From Leminorella grimontii ATCC 33999 = DSM 5078 (GTDB lineage Bacteria > Pseudomonadota > Gammaproteobacteria > Enterobacterales > Enterobacteriaceae), in contig NZ_AUUA01000001.1 in NCBI RefSeq assembly GCF_000439085.1, positions 558,001 through 622,000 of the forward strand: DNA of 64,000 nucleotides. The letters are read 5' to 3'. Shown here piece after piece: positions 24,405 through 33,529 of this stretch. Position numbers and translations under genes: made by a program. Positions within the stretch are counted from its first letter, which is position 1, and every line of letters starts with the position of its first letter. The notes below the pieces were generated by a model. That model was not told the origin of the DNA, made no database searches, and saw nothing but the letters and a program-made list of their open reading frames with translations.

Positions 24405-25706
24405 ATGGCTATTGATTTAACGCCTTACTATGCTCAGCCCGGCCCTTTGCCTTTTCCCGATCGTCATGCAACGATGCCGTGGCGCAACAGCGTGCCGCTT
24501 GCGCCGGAAGAAATAAATGACGCCTGGTTTTCGCTTATTCAAACGACGGTGCCTGCGCGTAAGCGCCTGCTGTATCTTCACATTCCATTTTGCGCCACCC
24601 ACTGCACCTTTTGCGGCTTTTATCAGAACAAGTTTCATGAAGATAGCGCGCAGCGCTACGTTGACTATCTGCTCAAAGAGATTTCTCTGGAAGCGGGCAG
24701 CCGCCTGCATCAGTCCGCGCCGATCCATGCCGTTTATTTTGGCGGCGGAACGCCGACGTCTCTTTCAGCCGATGGGCTGTTTCGCATTATTGAGCGGCTA
24801 AAGTCGAGCCTTCCGCTGGCGCCGGACTGTGAAATAACGGTTGAAGGGCGGATCCTCAATTTTAACGACGAGCGCATTGACGCCTGCCTGGCTGCGGGGG
24901 CAAACCGTTTTTCTATCGGCATTCAGACCTTTGATACCCATATTCGCCAGCGTATGGCCAGAACCTCGGATAAAGAGCAGTCCATCGCGTTTTTGCAAAA
25001 CCTGTGCAAGCGGGACAAGGCCGCCGTGGTGTGCGATCTGATTTTCGGCCTCCCGGGGCAGACAACGGAAACCTGGCGTGAAGATATCGCCATCGTTAGA
25101 GATATAGGCCTAGACGGCGTCGACCTGTACGCGCTAAACCTGCTGCCGACAACGCCGCTGGCCAAAGCGGCGGAAAACCAGCGCGTCACGCTGCCGGACG
25201 TCTCCGCTCGCCGCGATTTTTATCTTCAGGGCGCCGACATTTTAGACCAGTACGGATGGCGCCAGTTGAGCAACAGCCACTGGGCGAGGACGACCCGCGA
25301 ACGCAATCTCTACAACCTGCTGATTAAACAGGGCGCCGACTGCCTGGCCATGGGATCGGGCGCCGGGGGCAACCTGAACGGGCAGGCCTATATGATGGAG
25401 CGCCGTCTGGAAAGCTACTATCAAACCCTTGATGCAGGCCGCAAGCCGATAATGATGATGACTCAGCCAGCGGGAAGCGCTTCTCGCTGGCGGCACGAGC
25501 TGCAGGCGGGCATCGAGGTGGGAAGAATTGACCTGCCCGCACTCACGCCGCGAGCTGGGGAGCTGACGCCGCTGGTATCCCAGTGGCGTCAGGCCGGGCT
25601 CGTGCGCGATGACGATCTCTGCGTTCGGCTGACGGACGAAGGGCGGTTTTGGGCCAGTAACCTGCTAGGCTCTTTGCAGCAGCTGGTTATGCAGCTTAAC
25701 GCCTAA
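24405..25706 (+). CDS. hutW: HutW/ChuW anaerobic heme-degrading radical SAM methyltransferase
   Basis: 433 aa of the HemN-like class C radical SAM family. The Fe-S motif CATHCTFC has cysteines at residues 63, 67 and 70, preceded by LLYLHIPF as in HemN/HemW/ChuW. AVYFGGGTPT binds SAM, and GIQTF and GLPGQT are further family blocks. In the Chu system this enzyme opens the heme ring without oxygen by methyl transfer, giving anaerobilin and releasing iron. It leads a plus-strand operon with hutX, chuY and the heme permease genes, behind a Fur-like box. The context separates it from HemN and HemW. Confidence 0.93.
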   Translation: MAIDLTPYYAQPGPLPFPDRHATMPWRNSVPLAPEEINDAWFSLIQTTVPARKRLLYLHIPFCATHCTFCGFYQNKFHEDSAQRYVDYLLKEISLEAGSRLHQSAPIHAVYFGGGTPTSLSADGLFRIIERLKSSLPLAPDCEITVEGRILNFNDERIDACLAAGANRFSIGIQTFDTHIRQRMARTSDKEQSIAFLQNLCKRDKAAVVCDLIFGLPGQTTETWREDIAIVRDIGLDGVDLYALNLLPTTPLAKAAENQRVTLPDVSARRDFYLQGADILDQYGWRQLSNSHWARTTRERNLYNLLIKQGADCLAMGSGAGGNLNGQAYMMERRLESYYQTLDAGRKPIMMMTQPAGSASRWRHELQAGIEVGRIDLPALTPRAGELTPLVSQWRQAGLVRDDDLCVRLTDEGRFWASNLLGSLQQLVMQLNA

Positions 25707-25799
25707 GGCTATCGCCTTATCCCCGATCTATTCCGCTGTCCACTGACGGCATAGATATCAAGAAGATAAAACCATAACGTGATTAGAAAGGACATTCCC

Positions 25800-26312
25800 A
25801 TGAGTGAAGTAAGCCTGAATGAAACCGGCCTGAGTGAATTTATGAAGACCAATCCAGACGGCACGCTGGAGGACATAGCGCGTCAATACCAGACGTCGCT
25901 GCTGGACGTGGTAGACGCCTTACCCTCGCGCACGCTGGTCGGCGGCGAAAAGTTTGACGCCGTATGGGATGAGCTGACCACCTGGGGGCCGTTAACCACG
26001 CTGGTTCACAATCATGACGTCATTTTGGAGTTTCACGGCGAACTGCCTTCCGGCTTCCATCGCCACGGCTATTTTAACCTGCGCGGAAAGAACGGTCTGA
26101 GTGGGCACATCAAGGCGGAAAACGTCCGGCATATTGCGCTTATCGAGCGTCCGTTTATGGGCATGGCGACCGCTTCTATCGTATTTTTCAATGAGCAAAA
26201 GCAGGCGATGTTCAAGGTTTTCCTTGGTCGCGACAGCCACCGCCAGCTTCTGCCCGAGCAGGTTGAGGCCTTCCGGCGCCTGGGCGCGGGCTTAGCGAGC
26301 GGCGCTAAATGA
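25800..26312 (+). CDS. hutX: HutX/ChuX cytosolic heme carrier
   Basis: 170 aa from MSEVSLNETG, preceded by GAAAGGA at 7 nt; the open frame begins seven codons earlier without a site. Family blocks are TLEDIARQYQTSLLDVVDALP, the TTWGPLTTLVHNHDVILEFHGELP segment and NLRGKNGLSGHIKAENV. Members bind heme in the cytoplasm and hand it to degrading enzymes. It follows hutW and overlaps the start of chuY by 4 bp (ATGA), which points to coupled translation. Confidence 0.93.
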   Translation: MSEVSLNETGLSEFMKTNPDGTLEDIARQYQTSLLDVVDALPSRTLVGGEKFDAVWDELTTWGPLTTLVHNHDVILEFHGELPSGFHRHGYFNLRGKNGLSGHIKAENVRHIALIERPFMGMATASIVFFNEQKQAMFKVFLGRDSHRQLLPEQVEAFRRLGAGLASGAK

Positions 26313-26929
26313 GCGTGTGGTTAATCTTTGGGGCGGCGAAGGGAACCGGCGCTCACGTACTTGAATACGCATTGGCGCACCAACGGCAGGTTTTTGCTTT
26401 GCTGCGTAGAGAAGAGGACGCAGCGCGCCTGCGCGAGCGGGGCGTTATCGCTCTGGTTGGCGATGCGACGGATGCCGCCGCGGTCGAGCGAATTTGTACG
26501 ATGGCGGGAGCGGATTGCACCATCGTTTCTACGATGGGCGGCAGCCATGACTATCTGGCGCACCGTACCGTTATCGACGCCGCCGAAAAAGCGGGCATAA
26601 AGGATATGGTGATGGTGACGTCGCTCGGCTGCGGCGACAGTTGGCCAACGCTGTCCGATCGCGCCAAGGCGGCGTTTGGGCAAGCGGTTAGAGAGAAGTC
26701 GCTGGCGGAGGTGTGGCTACAGACCAGCGGGCTTAACTACGGCATTCTTCGTCCTGGCGGCCTTTTAAACGGCGAAGCGACGGGAAAAGCGCAGTGCTAT
26801 CAGCATCAGGAAGTGCATGGGTTCGTCAACCGCAGCGACGTGGCGTTAACCATTGCCAATCTCATCGGTAGCGGTCTGAGCGGACAGGTTTATAGCCTGA
26901 TCGAGCCAGGGCTGGCGCCGGTTCGATAA
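26309..26929 (+). CDS. chuY: ChuY-like anaerobilin reductase (NAD(P)-binding Rossmann protein)
   Basis: 206 aa, nearly the same length as E. coli O157 ChuY. The Rossmann start VWLIFGAAKGTGAHVLEYAL binds the dinucleotide; GDATDAAAVERIC and VIDAAEKAGIKDMVMVTSLGCG are typical of the atypical SDR/NmrA-like group. ChuY reduces anaerobilin made by ChuW using NADPH. It overlaps hutX by 4 bp and precedes the permease gene by 22 bp. Confidence 0.88.
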   Translation: MSVWLIFGAAKGTGAHVLEYALAHQRQVFALLRREEDAARLRERGVIALVGDATDAAAVERICTMAGADCTIVSTMGGSHDYLAHRTVIDAAEKAGIKDMVMVTSLGCGDSWPTLSDRAKAAFGQAVREKSLAEVWLQTSGLNYGILRPGGLLNGEATGKAQCYQHQEVHGFVNRSDVALTIANLIGSGLSGQVYSLIEPGLAPVR

Positions 26930-26951
26930 TCCTGTTGCAGAGGCATCGCAA

Positions 26952-27962
26952 TTGAAAAGCAGTTTGAAAAGCTATCGCTATGCAAAAACGGTACTGTGGG
27001 GGCTGTTGGCGCTATTGCTGGTACTCACCCTGTCGGCGGCGAACCTCGGTGCGCTAAAGCTGTCGTTCGCCACGCTTTGGCACGCGTCTGCGGACGACGT
27101 CGTCTGGGATATCTGGTTAAACATTCGCCTGCCCAGAGTGCTGCTGGCCGCCGTGGTGGGTTGCGCTCTGGCGACGTCCGGCGCGGTCATGCAGGGGCTG
27201 TTCCGTAATCCGCTGGCGGATCCGGGACTGCTCGGCCTCAGCAGCGGAGCGGCGATGTTTGTCGGCCTGGCCATCGTTTTTCCCTATGCGCTTGGCCTTT
27301 ATGGCCATATGGTTGCCGCATTCCTTGGTAGTTTAGCCGTCAGCATAATTATCTTTTTGCTGAGCCGCAGCAGCCACGGAACGATGTCCCGCCTGCTGCT
27401 GGCCGGTATCGCCATTAACGCGCTGTGCGGCTCTGCGGTTGGGATATTAAGCTACGTAGGCGACGATCAGCAGCTTCGCCAGCTGTCCGTTTGGATGATG
27501 GGCAGCCTGGGGCAGGCGCAGTGGTCTACGCTGGCTATCGCCGCGTCGGTTATTGTTCCCGTCACGCTGTTGACGCTGCTGTCCGCCAGCCGCCTGAACC
27601 TGCTGCAGCTTGGCGATGAAGAGGCGCACTATCTCGGCGTCAACGTTCACCAAATCAAAATCAGGCTGTTGGTGTTAAGCGCGCTGCTGGTCGGCGTTTG
27701 CGTTGCCGTTAGCGGCATCATCGGCTTCATCGGGCTGGTTATTCCACACCTGATCCGCATGCGCATCGGCGCCGATCACCGCTGGCTTCTGCCCGGCGCG
27801 GCGCTGGGGGGCGCGTGCCTGCTGTTACTGGCAGATACGATTGCGAGAACGGCGGCCGCGCCGTCCGAGATGCCCGTTGGGCTGATTACCAGCCTTATCG
27901 GCGGCCCGTATTTCTTGTGGCTTATTGTTAAACCTAAAGGAGGCACTCATGCTGGAGGCTGA
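26952..27962 (+). CDS. hmuU: Heme ABC transporter permease HmuU (FecCD family)
   Basis: 336 aa read from a TTG start with AGAGG about 8 nt upstream; no better ATG is available. It has about ten membrane segments and the FecCD/BtuC blocks [39 protein letters not shown] and [19 protein letters not shown] with the cytoplasmic coupling region just after. It should form the heme channel with HmuV and receive heme from HmuT. Its end overlaps the hmuV start by 14 bp. Confidence 0.92.
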   Translation: MKSSLKSYRYAKTVLWGLLALLLVLTLSAANLGALKLSFATLWHASADDVVWDIWLNIRLPRVLLAAVVGCALATSGAVMQGLFRNPLADPGLLGLSSGAAMFVGLAIVFPYALGLYGHMVAAFLGSLAVSIIIFLLSRSSHGTMSRLLLAGIAINALCGSAVGILSYVGDDQQLRQLSVWMMGSLGQAQWSTLAIAASVIVPVTLLTLLSASRLNLLQLGDEEAHYLGVNVHQIKIRLLVLSALLVGVCVAVSGIIGFIGLVIPHLIRMRIGADHRWLLPGAALGGACLLLLADTIARTAAAPSEMPVGLITSLIGGPYFLWLIVKPKGGTHAGG

Positions 27963-28719
27963 GGGCGTTTATTATCAGGCCGGGCGGCTTTGCCTGACGC
28001 AGGACGTCAGCCTGAAGCTCAACCCCGGCGAGCTGGTCACAATTATTGGGCCAAACGGCGCAGGTAAATCAACGCTTCTTCGCCTGTTGACCGGCTATTT
28101 GAGGCCGTCTCAGGGAGAGTGTCGCCTGATGGGAAAACGGCTGTCGGAATGGTGTCCTCACGCGCTGGCGCGCACACGCGCAGTGATGCGCCAGCATTCC
28201 GGGCTGGCCTTTCCCTTTAGCGTCAGAGACGTCGTGACGATGGGGCGCTTTCCCTACGGCAAGGCGCGCCAGCATGAGGCTATTGAGCAAGTGATGGCGC
28301 GAACGGAGTGCATGCCTTTGGCCAATCGCGACTATCGACAGCTGTCCGGCGGGGAGCAGCAGCGGGTTCAGCTGGCCCGCGTGCTGGTTCAGCTGTGGCA
28401 ACCTGAGCCTGAAGCCAAATGGCTGTTTCTCGATGAGCCTACGTCGGCGCTCGACCTTTATCACCAGCAGCAGACCCTGAGGCTGCTTAAACAGCTAACG
28501 CAGGAGCTGAATTTCAACGTTTGCTGCGTACTGCACGATCTCAACCTGGCGGCGCTTTACGCTGACCGCGTCGTGCTGTTGCATCAGGGAAAACTGGTGG
28601 CGCAGGGGACGCCGGAGCAGGTTATGCAGGCTGAATCGCTGACCCGATGGTATCAGGCTGATTTGGGCATTCAGCGCCACCCTGAAACGCAGCAGCCGCA
28701 AATTTATCTACGTCAGTGA
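27949..28719 (+). CDS. hmuV: Heme ABC transporter ATPase HmuV
   Basis: 256 aa from the ATG at 27949, which has AAAGGAGG 6 nt upstream; the open frame starts eight codons earlier inside hmuU. Motifs: Walker [10 protein letters not shown], signature LSGGEQQR, Walker [13 protein letters not shown], and switch His in VLHDLN. The RHSG-like block ([18 protein letters not shown]) is typical of HmuV. It powers heme import through HmuU and closes the operon. Confidence 0.93.
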   Translation: MLEAEGVYYQAGRLCLTQDVSLKLNPGELVTIIGPNGAGKSTLLRLLTGYLRPSQGECRLMGKRLSEWCPHALARTRAVMRQHSGLAFPFSVRDVVTMGRFPYGKARQHEAIEQVMARTECMPLANRDYRQLSGGEQQRVQLARVLVQLWQPEPEAKWLFLDEPTSALDLYHQQQTLRLLKQLTQELNFNVCCVLHDLNLAALYADRVVLLHQGKLVAQGTPEQVMQAESLTRWYQADLGIQRHPETQQPQIYLRQ

Positions 28720-28758
28720 CAATGTCACTAAATGTTCTTGGGCGGCGGCAAAAGCCGC

Positions 28759-29373
28759 TTAGCTCAAGGCGACCTTTATGCCCAACCCAATCAACACGAC
28801 GCCAAGGACCTTATCTACAGAGCGCTGCACCTTTGCCAGCCCGCGCCGAACGGGAGCGCTTTGAATAAGAACGACCAGCAGAGGCCACCAAATGGCCGCG
28901 AGGATCCAGATGATAAAGGCGTACCACAGCTTTTCTCCCGTACTGGAGTCCAGGCTCAGCACCTGAGTAAAAACCGAAAGGAAAAACAGCGTGGCCTTTG
29001 GATTAAGCAGATTGCACAGGTATCCCTGAATAAACGCGTTCTTGTAGGTTGTTTGCTGCCGTTCGACCTGCGATACGTCCATCTTTCCCGCGCCTTTAGC
29101 CAACAGCGCCTGTATGCCAATCCAGATGAGATAGCCCGCTCCGGCGTACTTTAACAGGTTAAACAGCCAGGGCGTGGTCGTTATCACCACCGCCAGGCCC
29201 GCGACGCAGTAGGCCATGTGGGTCGCTACCGCAACGATTATCCCAAGCGCGGTCACCATAGCCACCGAGCGGCGATAGCGCGCGGCGTTCTTTATCACCA
29301 AGAAGAAATCAGGCCCGGGGGACAGCATGCCGAGGGTTGCGATGGTGGCGACAAAAAGCGAGGTTTCTAACAT
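28759..29373 (-). CDS. LysE/RhtB-family amino acid exporter
   Basis: 204 aa from MLETSLFVATIATLGMLSPGPDF, with CGGAG before it; the frame opens nine codons upstream. The LSPGPDF block at the end of the first helix, six predicted membrane segments and NPKATLFFLSVF are typical of the RhtB/LysE superfamily, which exports amino acids such as threonine, homoserine or lysine. The substrate cannot be told from sequence. It converges on hmuV with only 39 bp between stops and has no operon partner. Confidence 0.9.
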   Translation of the reverse strand: MLETSLFVATIATLGMLSPGPDFFLVIKNAARYRRSVAMVTALGIIVAVATHMAYCVAGLAVVITTTPWLFNLLKYAGAGYLIWIGIQALLAKGAGKMDVSQVERQQTTYKNAFIQGYLCNLLNPKATLFFLSVFTQVLSLDSSTGEKLWYAFIIWILAAIWWPLLVVLIQSAPVRRGLAKVQRSVDKVLGVVLIGLGIKVALS

Positions 29374-29538
29374 AGCGGCTCCGGGAAAGCGTAAACGCAC
29401 AATTGTCCATAATGTCAGAGCATTGGGCTGAAAAACAAGGGGGAAAAGCAGCCAAGGGAACGTAGCTCGCTTCAGGGGCGATAGCGATGCGGTTTTAAAA
29501 CGTCTCTTTGAACAGCGGCGAAAGCCGCTTGCCCCGGA

Positions 29539-30402
29539 TTATTTAGGAAATTTGAACGCAAAGTCGGCGATAAACTGTTCTCCGGCTTGTGCAATAGCCT
29601 GCGACAGCGCGCGATAATATGTCTCTAACCCATAGCTTTCAATCTGATGGATATGCTGACGTATAGGCGCACAGAACAGCTCGGCGTTACCGGCCTCGAC
29701 TCTCTTATTGTTTGGCGGCAATTCCCCGGTAATTGACTTAAACCAGGTACGCACGGAGCCTTTTAGCGCGTTCGGCACCTTCGCGACGTTTTCACTATTA
29801 GTCAATACCTGCAGCGTAGGGAACTGGTCAGCGTTTACCGCGGTTTTCAGACGGTTAAAAAACTGAGCGAAGATTTCAAACGACTGTAAGTCTGCAACTT
29901 TTGGCTTTGTGGTTATTCCGTTCTTATTTCCTGACCTGTTCGTCGACGGGGCAGGTTTTTCTCGTGACGACGGGTCGTTTAACTGAAGGTCGAACAGCAG
30001 ATTGCAGTGCTCGCGGCGCTTCTTGACGTCCTGGAACATTTCCAGAAATGTCGTGATAAATTCAGGCGTGATAAGGTCATGCAGTTCATGATTAATTAAC
30101 CATTGGCCCCGAGCGAATTGGTTAGGCGTTTGAAACCAGGCGGGTATCGGATCGGCAAATTTCTTTGGCTTGCCGCTGCCGTCGAACTCCACAAATTCCG
30201 CACCGTCGTTGAAGGCAAATCGGCAGTTCTTGAAGGTTTTAATAGGATTACCGAACGTCATCGCATCTTTAACAAACTTTGCGACCTCATGAGACATCAC
30301 GAAGGCTGACTGCCTGTCGGCATCTCGTAAGACATAGTTAAGATCTTCTACTGACTTCACACCCGGCTCAAGGTCGGAGAATTCAAGAAAAATGTGAAAC
30401 AT
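29539..30402 (-). CDS. Hypothetical protein, 287 aa, unrecognised
   Basis: The frame has a full-length start (MFHIFLEFSDLEPG), a ribosome site rich in purines (AGGAAGTCGCC), and coding character. There is no signal peptide or membrane segment, so it should be cytosolic. A Ser/Thr/Asn/Lys-rich linker near residues 145-168 (SSREKPAPSTNRSGNKNG) separates two alpha-helical halves: an N-terminal half with AWFQTPNQFARGQWLINHE and a C-terminal half with RTWFKSITGELPPNNKR. I know no family for it. It stands alone on the minus strand and a small hairpin lies just past its end. Confidence 0.7.
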   Translation of the reverse strand: MFHIFLEFSDLEPGVKSVEDLNYVLRDADRQSAFVMSHEVAKFVKDAMTFGNPIKTFKNCRFAFNDGAEFVEFDGSGKPKKFADPIPAWFQTPNQFARGQWLINHELHDLITPEFITTFLEMFQDVKKRREHCNLLFDLQLNDPSSREKPAPSTNRSGNKNGITTKPKVADLQSFEIFAQFFNRLKTAVNADQFPTLQVLTNSENVAKVPNALKGSVRTWFKSITGELPPNNKRVEAGNAELFCAPIRQHIHQIESYGLETYYRALSQAIAQAGEQFIADFAFKFPK

Positions 30403-30713
30403 TTCGGCGACTTCCTGTTGGTATTCTATCTTTTATAGATTATCACAGACTCCCTAAACACACCATTAACCGCCCGGATGAAAACGTTTATCAACGGTAT
30501 GACGTACAGTGAAGTCATACCAATGCGGTGTGATACGGATGCGTTTTCCAAAGACTTATTATCTTAGTAGTCTTTGATATGTCAATTAATTGCCGATGGC
30601 TATTAAACGATATGAATGTAGATGCGAACGCATTTGTTTGAAGGGATAGTTAGAAAAGCCAGCGGCAAGCTGGCTCCGTTGTCGTTGCCGTACGTCAGGC
30701 TAAACGGCGCGGT
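30403..30713. other. Intergenic region, 311 bp
   Basis: AT-rich spacer upstream of the 287-aa gene. It should hold that gene's promoter on the minus strand. The only clear structure is the terminator at 30652-30675. Confidence 0.6.
30652..30675 (-). terminator. Terminator of the trimeric autotransporter/lipoprotein pair
   Basis: AGCCAGC and GCTGGCT (30657-30663 and 30669-30675) form a 7-bp stem, followed on the minus strand by TTTTCTAAC. Confidence 0.75.
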
Positions 30714-31040
30714 TCATTGTTTCAGATAACCAATAAACCTGTTGAACGCTGACAGCGCCGCTTTGCCTTTACGGTAGTAAATCACTGAATACTGCGCTTC
30801 GGTATAAACGGTGGCGGTAGGCTCGCGTTCCGCAATCTGCGCGCGCTTGCCGTTGATATAGGCTTCATCTTCTGAAACCAGCCTGAATTCTAATCCATAG
30901 CCTTTGAATATTTTAACCCGTTCTGCCTTTTGCTGTTTCTGCTGCTGACTATCAGGACGCTGAGCCCGATCGCGTATTTCCATTGCAGAACAGCCAAAAG
31001 CGACGAAAGCCAGCAGGGCGATGGTGACTATCTTACGCAT
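30714..31040 (-). CDS. Small lipoprotein, probable partner of the trimeric autotransporter
   Basis: 108 aa. The signal peptide MRKIVTIALLAFVAFGC ends in a lipobox (AFGC, Cys17), so the mature protein should be lipid-anchored. Ser and Ala follow the Cys, which favours outer membrane sorting. A Gln/Lys-rich linker (RPDSQQQKQQKAERVK) leads to a small alpha/beta domain (GYGLEFRLVSEDEAYINGKR) with no family I recognise. It lies 34 bp downstream of the autotransporter gene on the same strand, and a terminator follows. Some trimeric autotransporters have small lipoprotein or periplasmic helpers (SadB, TpgA); similarity in sequence to those is not evident. Confidence 0.75.
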   Translation of the reverse strand: MRKIVTIALLAFVAFGCSAMEIRDRAQRPDSQQQKQQKAERVKIFKGYGLEFRLVSEDEAYINGKRAQIAEREPTATVYTEAQYSVIYYRKGKAALSAFNRFIGYLKQ

Positions 31041-31074
31041 GTCGTAGGTTTCCTTCGTTGCCTAAATTGTACGG

Positions 31075-31929
31075 TTAAAAAGACATATGCCAGCCGACGT
31101 TAGCGCCAGCGGCGTCGCCATCCCATGAGACGCCTACCGTCGCAGCGGAGCGGTACGTGGTTCGAAACTGTGCGCCGCCCGCAACGGAGCTTGCGCCATC
31201 GTATTCACCCACGGCTACGGCTAATCCGCTGTTATTGGCGTCATAGTGCAGCCCCGCGATAGCCTGCGCCATTGCCCCGACCTTCTTTATTTTCTGGCGA
31301 TTCTGGTCAATGTCCCTATGGTTTTGGTCTATTTGCTGGCCGTTTTGCTCAATGGCTGCGGCATTGTGTGAGATAGCGGAGCTATTGTGGTTAATATTGC
31401 CGCTGTTCGTGTCTACCTGCGCCACTGTCGCTGTATCAACGGTATAGCTGTGAATCGTTCTGATCGTCGTTATGCCGTCTTTACCGTCCCGGCCATCTTT
31501 GCCGTCAACGCCGTTTTTAAGCGGTATTGCCTGTGCGATCGGCTGAGGCGTTCTTTGCGCCGGCGTCAGGTTTGTCTGCATGATTGGCGTTGGGGGAGTG
31601 GCGTTGCCGTATGTTATGACGGGAGCCTTGGTCAGTTGCTGAGTGATTGTTGGCGCTTTGGGTTGTGGCGGAGGGGTTATAGCAACCGGCGGTGGTGCAA
31701 AAATGACGTCCATATTTTGAATACGCGTCACCTCATTGCCTGCATATACCCATGCATAAGCCTTGTGATAGTCACTTCGGTCGGCATTAAACGCGTTATA
31801 AGCATCGTTTGCCTTGGTTCGGGCTGCTTGCAGCAGTGCGTCATACTGGTCAATAGTCATTGTAACCGGAGTGGCTACAGCAGAGGCGGCGAACAGGGCT
31901 GTTAGAGCGGTCAAGTTACGTATGTGCAT
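31075..31929 (-). CDS. Small trimeric autotransporter-like protein with YadA-type anchor
   Basis: 284 aa. A signal peptide (MHIRNLTALTALFAASAVA) is followed by a helical head, a Pro-rich linker (APPPVAITPPPQPKAP) and a short collagen-like run (GVDGKDGRDGKDG) near residue 143. Six heptads with I at a and often N at d follow (INHNSSA, ISHNAAA, IEQNGQQ, IDQNHRD, IDQNRQK), a right pattern for an N-at-d coiled coil stalk. The end matches a YadA anchor (AQAIAGLHYD to GANVGWHMSF) with terminal Phe. The product should form a trimeric outer membrane barrel with a very short stalk and no large adhesive head. It is co-directional with the lipoprotein gene. Confidence 0.85.
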   Translation of the reverse strand: MHIRNLTALTALFAASAVATPVTMTIDQYDALLQAARTKANDAYNAFNADRSDYHKAYAWVYAGNEVTRIQNMDVIFAPPPVAITPPPQPKAPTITQQLTKAPVITYGNATPPTPIMQTNLTPAQRTPQPIAQAIPLKNGVDGKDGRDGKDGITTIRTIHSYTVDTATVAQVDTNSGNINHNSSAISHNAAAIEQNGQQIDQNHRDIDQNRQKIKKVGAMAQAIAGLHYDANNSGLAVAVGEYDGASSVAGGAQFRTTYRSAATVGVSWDGDAAGANVGWHMSF

Positions 31930-32300
31930 CTAAATACTTCCTACATAAGTTTTAATCAGTTTAATAACGCATGATTTATGACTGGTTGAAAGTCTTTTAT
32001 AAGTCTTTTGTCGGTATGAGGTTACAGACTAATGATAGAATGTGTAAAGTCTTTTTATTTGGTTTTTTATTAGGTTTAAATATGACTTTGAATGTGTTGT
32101 GGTTTTAATTTTTGCTTCTGAATTTAATTATTAAATCAATTAAAAATAAACTAATAGTCAGCTAGTTATATTTGAACAAGATTCAATAGAGAGAGCGCGG
32201 AAGAGAAACCGTTGTGGGGGTATTACGTTGGGGGATAGGGAGCCTATTGCGTAAGAAATAAGAAAACGGGGGAGGCGCGAAAGCCTCCCGCACGGTATGG
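31930..32300. other. AT-rich intergenic region, 371 bp
   Basis: Holds the promoter of the trimeric autotransporter (minus) and, at its far end, the terminator of ygiW. The stretch 32030-32180 is very AT-rich. No coding frame is supported. Confidence 0.6.
32262..32289 (-). terminator. Terminator of ygiW
   Basis: GGGAGGC and GCCTCCC (32270-32276 and 32283-32289) pair across a short loop and are followed on the minus strand by CCGTTTTCTT. Confidence 0.8.
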
Positions 32301-32702
32301 CTATTTATTAACCTTAATAACGCGCTTCACGTCCAGCTCAATCGAATTCCAGTCCTTATCGATTTCGCCCTGTAGTTCGACCAGATCGTCAGGCGTCACA
32401 ACCTGACCCTGCCAGCGCTTATCGTCAATGTCTACGTTCATCGTGCCGGTTTCATCGCGAAACAGGTATAGCTCTTTGCCGATTTGCTGAACGATGTTTC
32501 CGCGCAGAGTGACCCAGGCGTCGTCGCTCATCTTAAGGGCCTTGTCTACCGTTGTCGCAGAGGCTTTTGGGCCGGAGAAACCGCCCGCCGGCGCGGTTTG
32601 TGCCGTGCTTGAATTCGGGCCGTTGAACCCACCGGTTGACTGAGCCAGCAGCGGCGTGCTGATTAACGCGGTGACTAACGCCAGCATGGTTAATTTTTTC
32701 AT
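32301..32702 (-). CDS. ygiW: YgiW/YdeI-family periplasmic OB-fold stress protein
   Basis: 133 aa from MKKLTMLALV, which has AGGAGG 6 nt upstream; an ATG two codons earlier abuts that site. A signal peptide ends near LLAQ. The mature part has the Gly/Pro-rich GGFNGPNSS start seen in YgiW and then the OB-fold (DDAWVTLRGNIVQQIGKELYLFRDETGTMNVDIDDKRW, VELQGEIDKDWNSIELDVKRV). YgiW (VisP) members act in the periplasm in stress tolerance. In E. coli ygiW is next to qseBC; here it is divergent from the qseB-like gene, sharing a 164-bp promoter region. Confidence 0.93.
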   Translation of the reverse strand: MKKLTMLALVTALISTPLLAQSTGGFNGPNSSTAQTAPAGGFSGPKASATTVDKALKMSDDAWVTLRGNIVQQIGKELYLFRDETGTMNVDIDDKRWQGQVVTPDDLVELQGEIDKDWNSIELDVKRVIKVNK

Positions 32703-32763
32703 TAACATCCTCCTCTTTTAAATGTGATTTCCTCTATTGACCAGGCTATTTAACACGCTTTTT

Positions 32764-32780
32764 CTTAACCAGATCTTAAG
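32764..32780 (+). promoter_or_regulatory. PmrA/QseB-type direct repeat before the first qseB
   Basis: CTTAA at 32764 and CTTAAG at 32775 form a direct repeat with an 11-bp period, the spacing bound by OmpR-type regulators PmrA and QseB. It lies about 85 bp before qseB and within the shared ygiW promoter region. Confidence 0.6.
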
Positions 32781-32866
32781 GCGAAAAAATAAAAAAATAG
32801 TGGGGATCTTGGGTGGATATCCCTCTTTTTATACGGTAAAAAGGGGCCGGATACGAGGAGAACCGC

Positions 32867-33529
32867 ATGCGAATTTTATTGGTAGAAGACGACAGGTTGA
32901 TTGGCGACGGTCTGAAAGCCGGATTGGGAAAGCTAGGCTTTAACGTGGACTGGTTTTCAGATGGCCTGGTTGGCCAAAGAGCGCTAAGCGCAGCGCCCTA
33001 TGACGCCGTTGTGCTCGATCTCTCTTTACCCGGCATTGACGGTATGGACATCCTGCGCGCCTGGCGAACCGACGGGCATGACGTTCCGGTGCTGATTTTG
33101 ACCGCGCGCGACGCTATCGAGAAACGCGTAGAAGGGCTACAGCAGGGAGCGGATGACTACCTGTGCAAACCGTTTGCCCTGACGGAAGTCGCCGCTCGCC
33201 TGCAGGCGCTTATTCGCCGTCGGCACGGCCAGCTTACGCCTACGCTAACCTATGGGGATATTACGCTTGACCCCGTTACGATGGCTGTCACCCAGCGGGG
33301 GAAGGCGGTTATCCTTAAGCCAAAAGAGTTCGCGCTGCTTACGCTGTTTATGCACAACGCGGGACGCGTGCTTCCTCGCTCACTGATTGAAGAAAAAATT
33401 TATAACTGGGATGAGGACGTTTCCAGCAACGCCGTCGAAGTGCATATTCACCACCTGCGCCGCAAGCTGGGCAATGAGACTATTCGCACCGTTTACGGCG
33501 TAGGCTATGCGCTGGGAGAACCCAAGTGA
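32867..33529 (+). CDS. qseB: QseB-like response regulator, copy 1
   Basis: 220 aa OmpR/PhoB-type regulator. The receiver domain has the acidic pair in [11 protein letters not shown], phospho-acceptor Asp51 in VVLDLSLPG, and Lys in [10 protein letters not shown]. The winged-helix DNA-binding domain (about 125-218) ends [31 protein letters not shown]. The whole closely follows E. coli QseB. The preceding GAGGAGAACC supplies a ribosome site. Its stop overlaps the start of the kinase gene by 4 bp. The divergent ygiW neighbour supports orthology to qseB rather than pmrA. Confidence 0.92.
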   Translation: MRILLVEDDRLIGDGLKAGLGKLGFNVDWFSDGLVGQRALSAAPYDAVVLDLSLPGIDGMDILRAWRTDGHDVPVLILTARDAIEKRVEGLQQGADDYLCKPFALTEVAARLQALIRRRHGQLTPTLTYGDITLDPVTMAVTQRGKAVILKPKEFALLTLFMHNAGRVLPRSLIEEKIYNWDEDVSSNAVEVHIHHLRRKLGNETIRTVYGVGYALGEPK

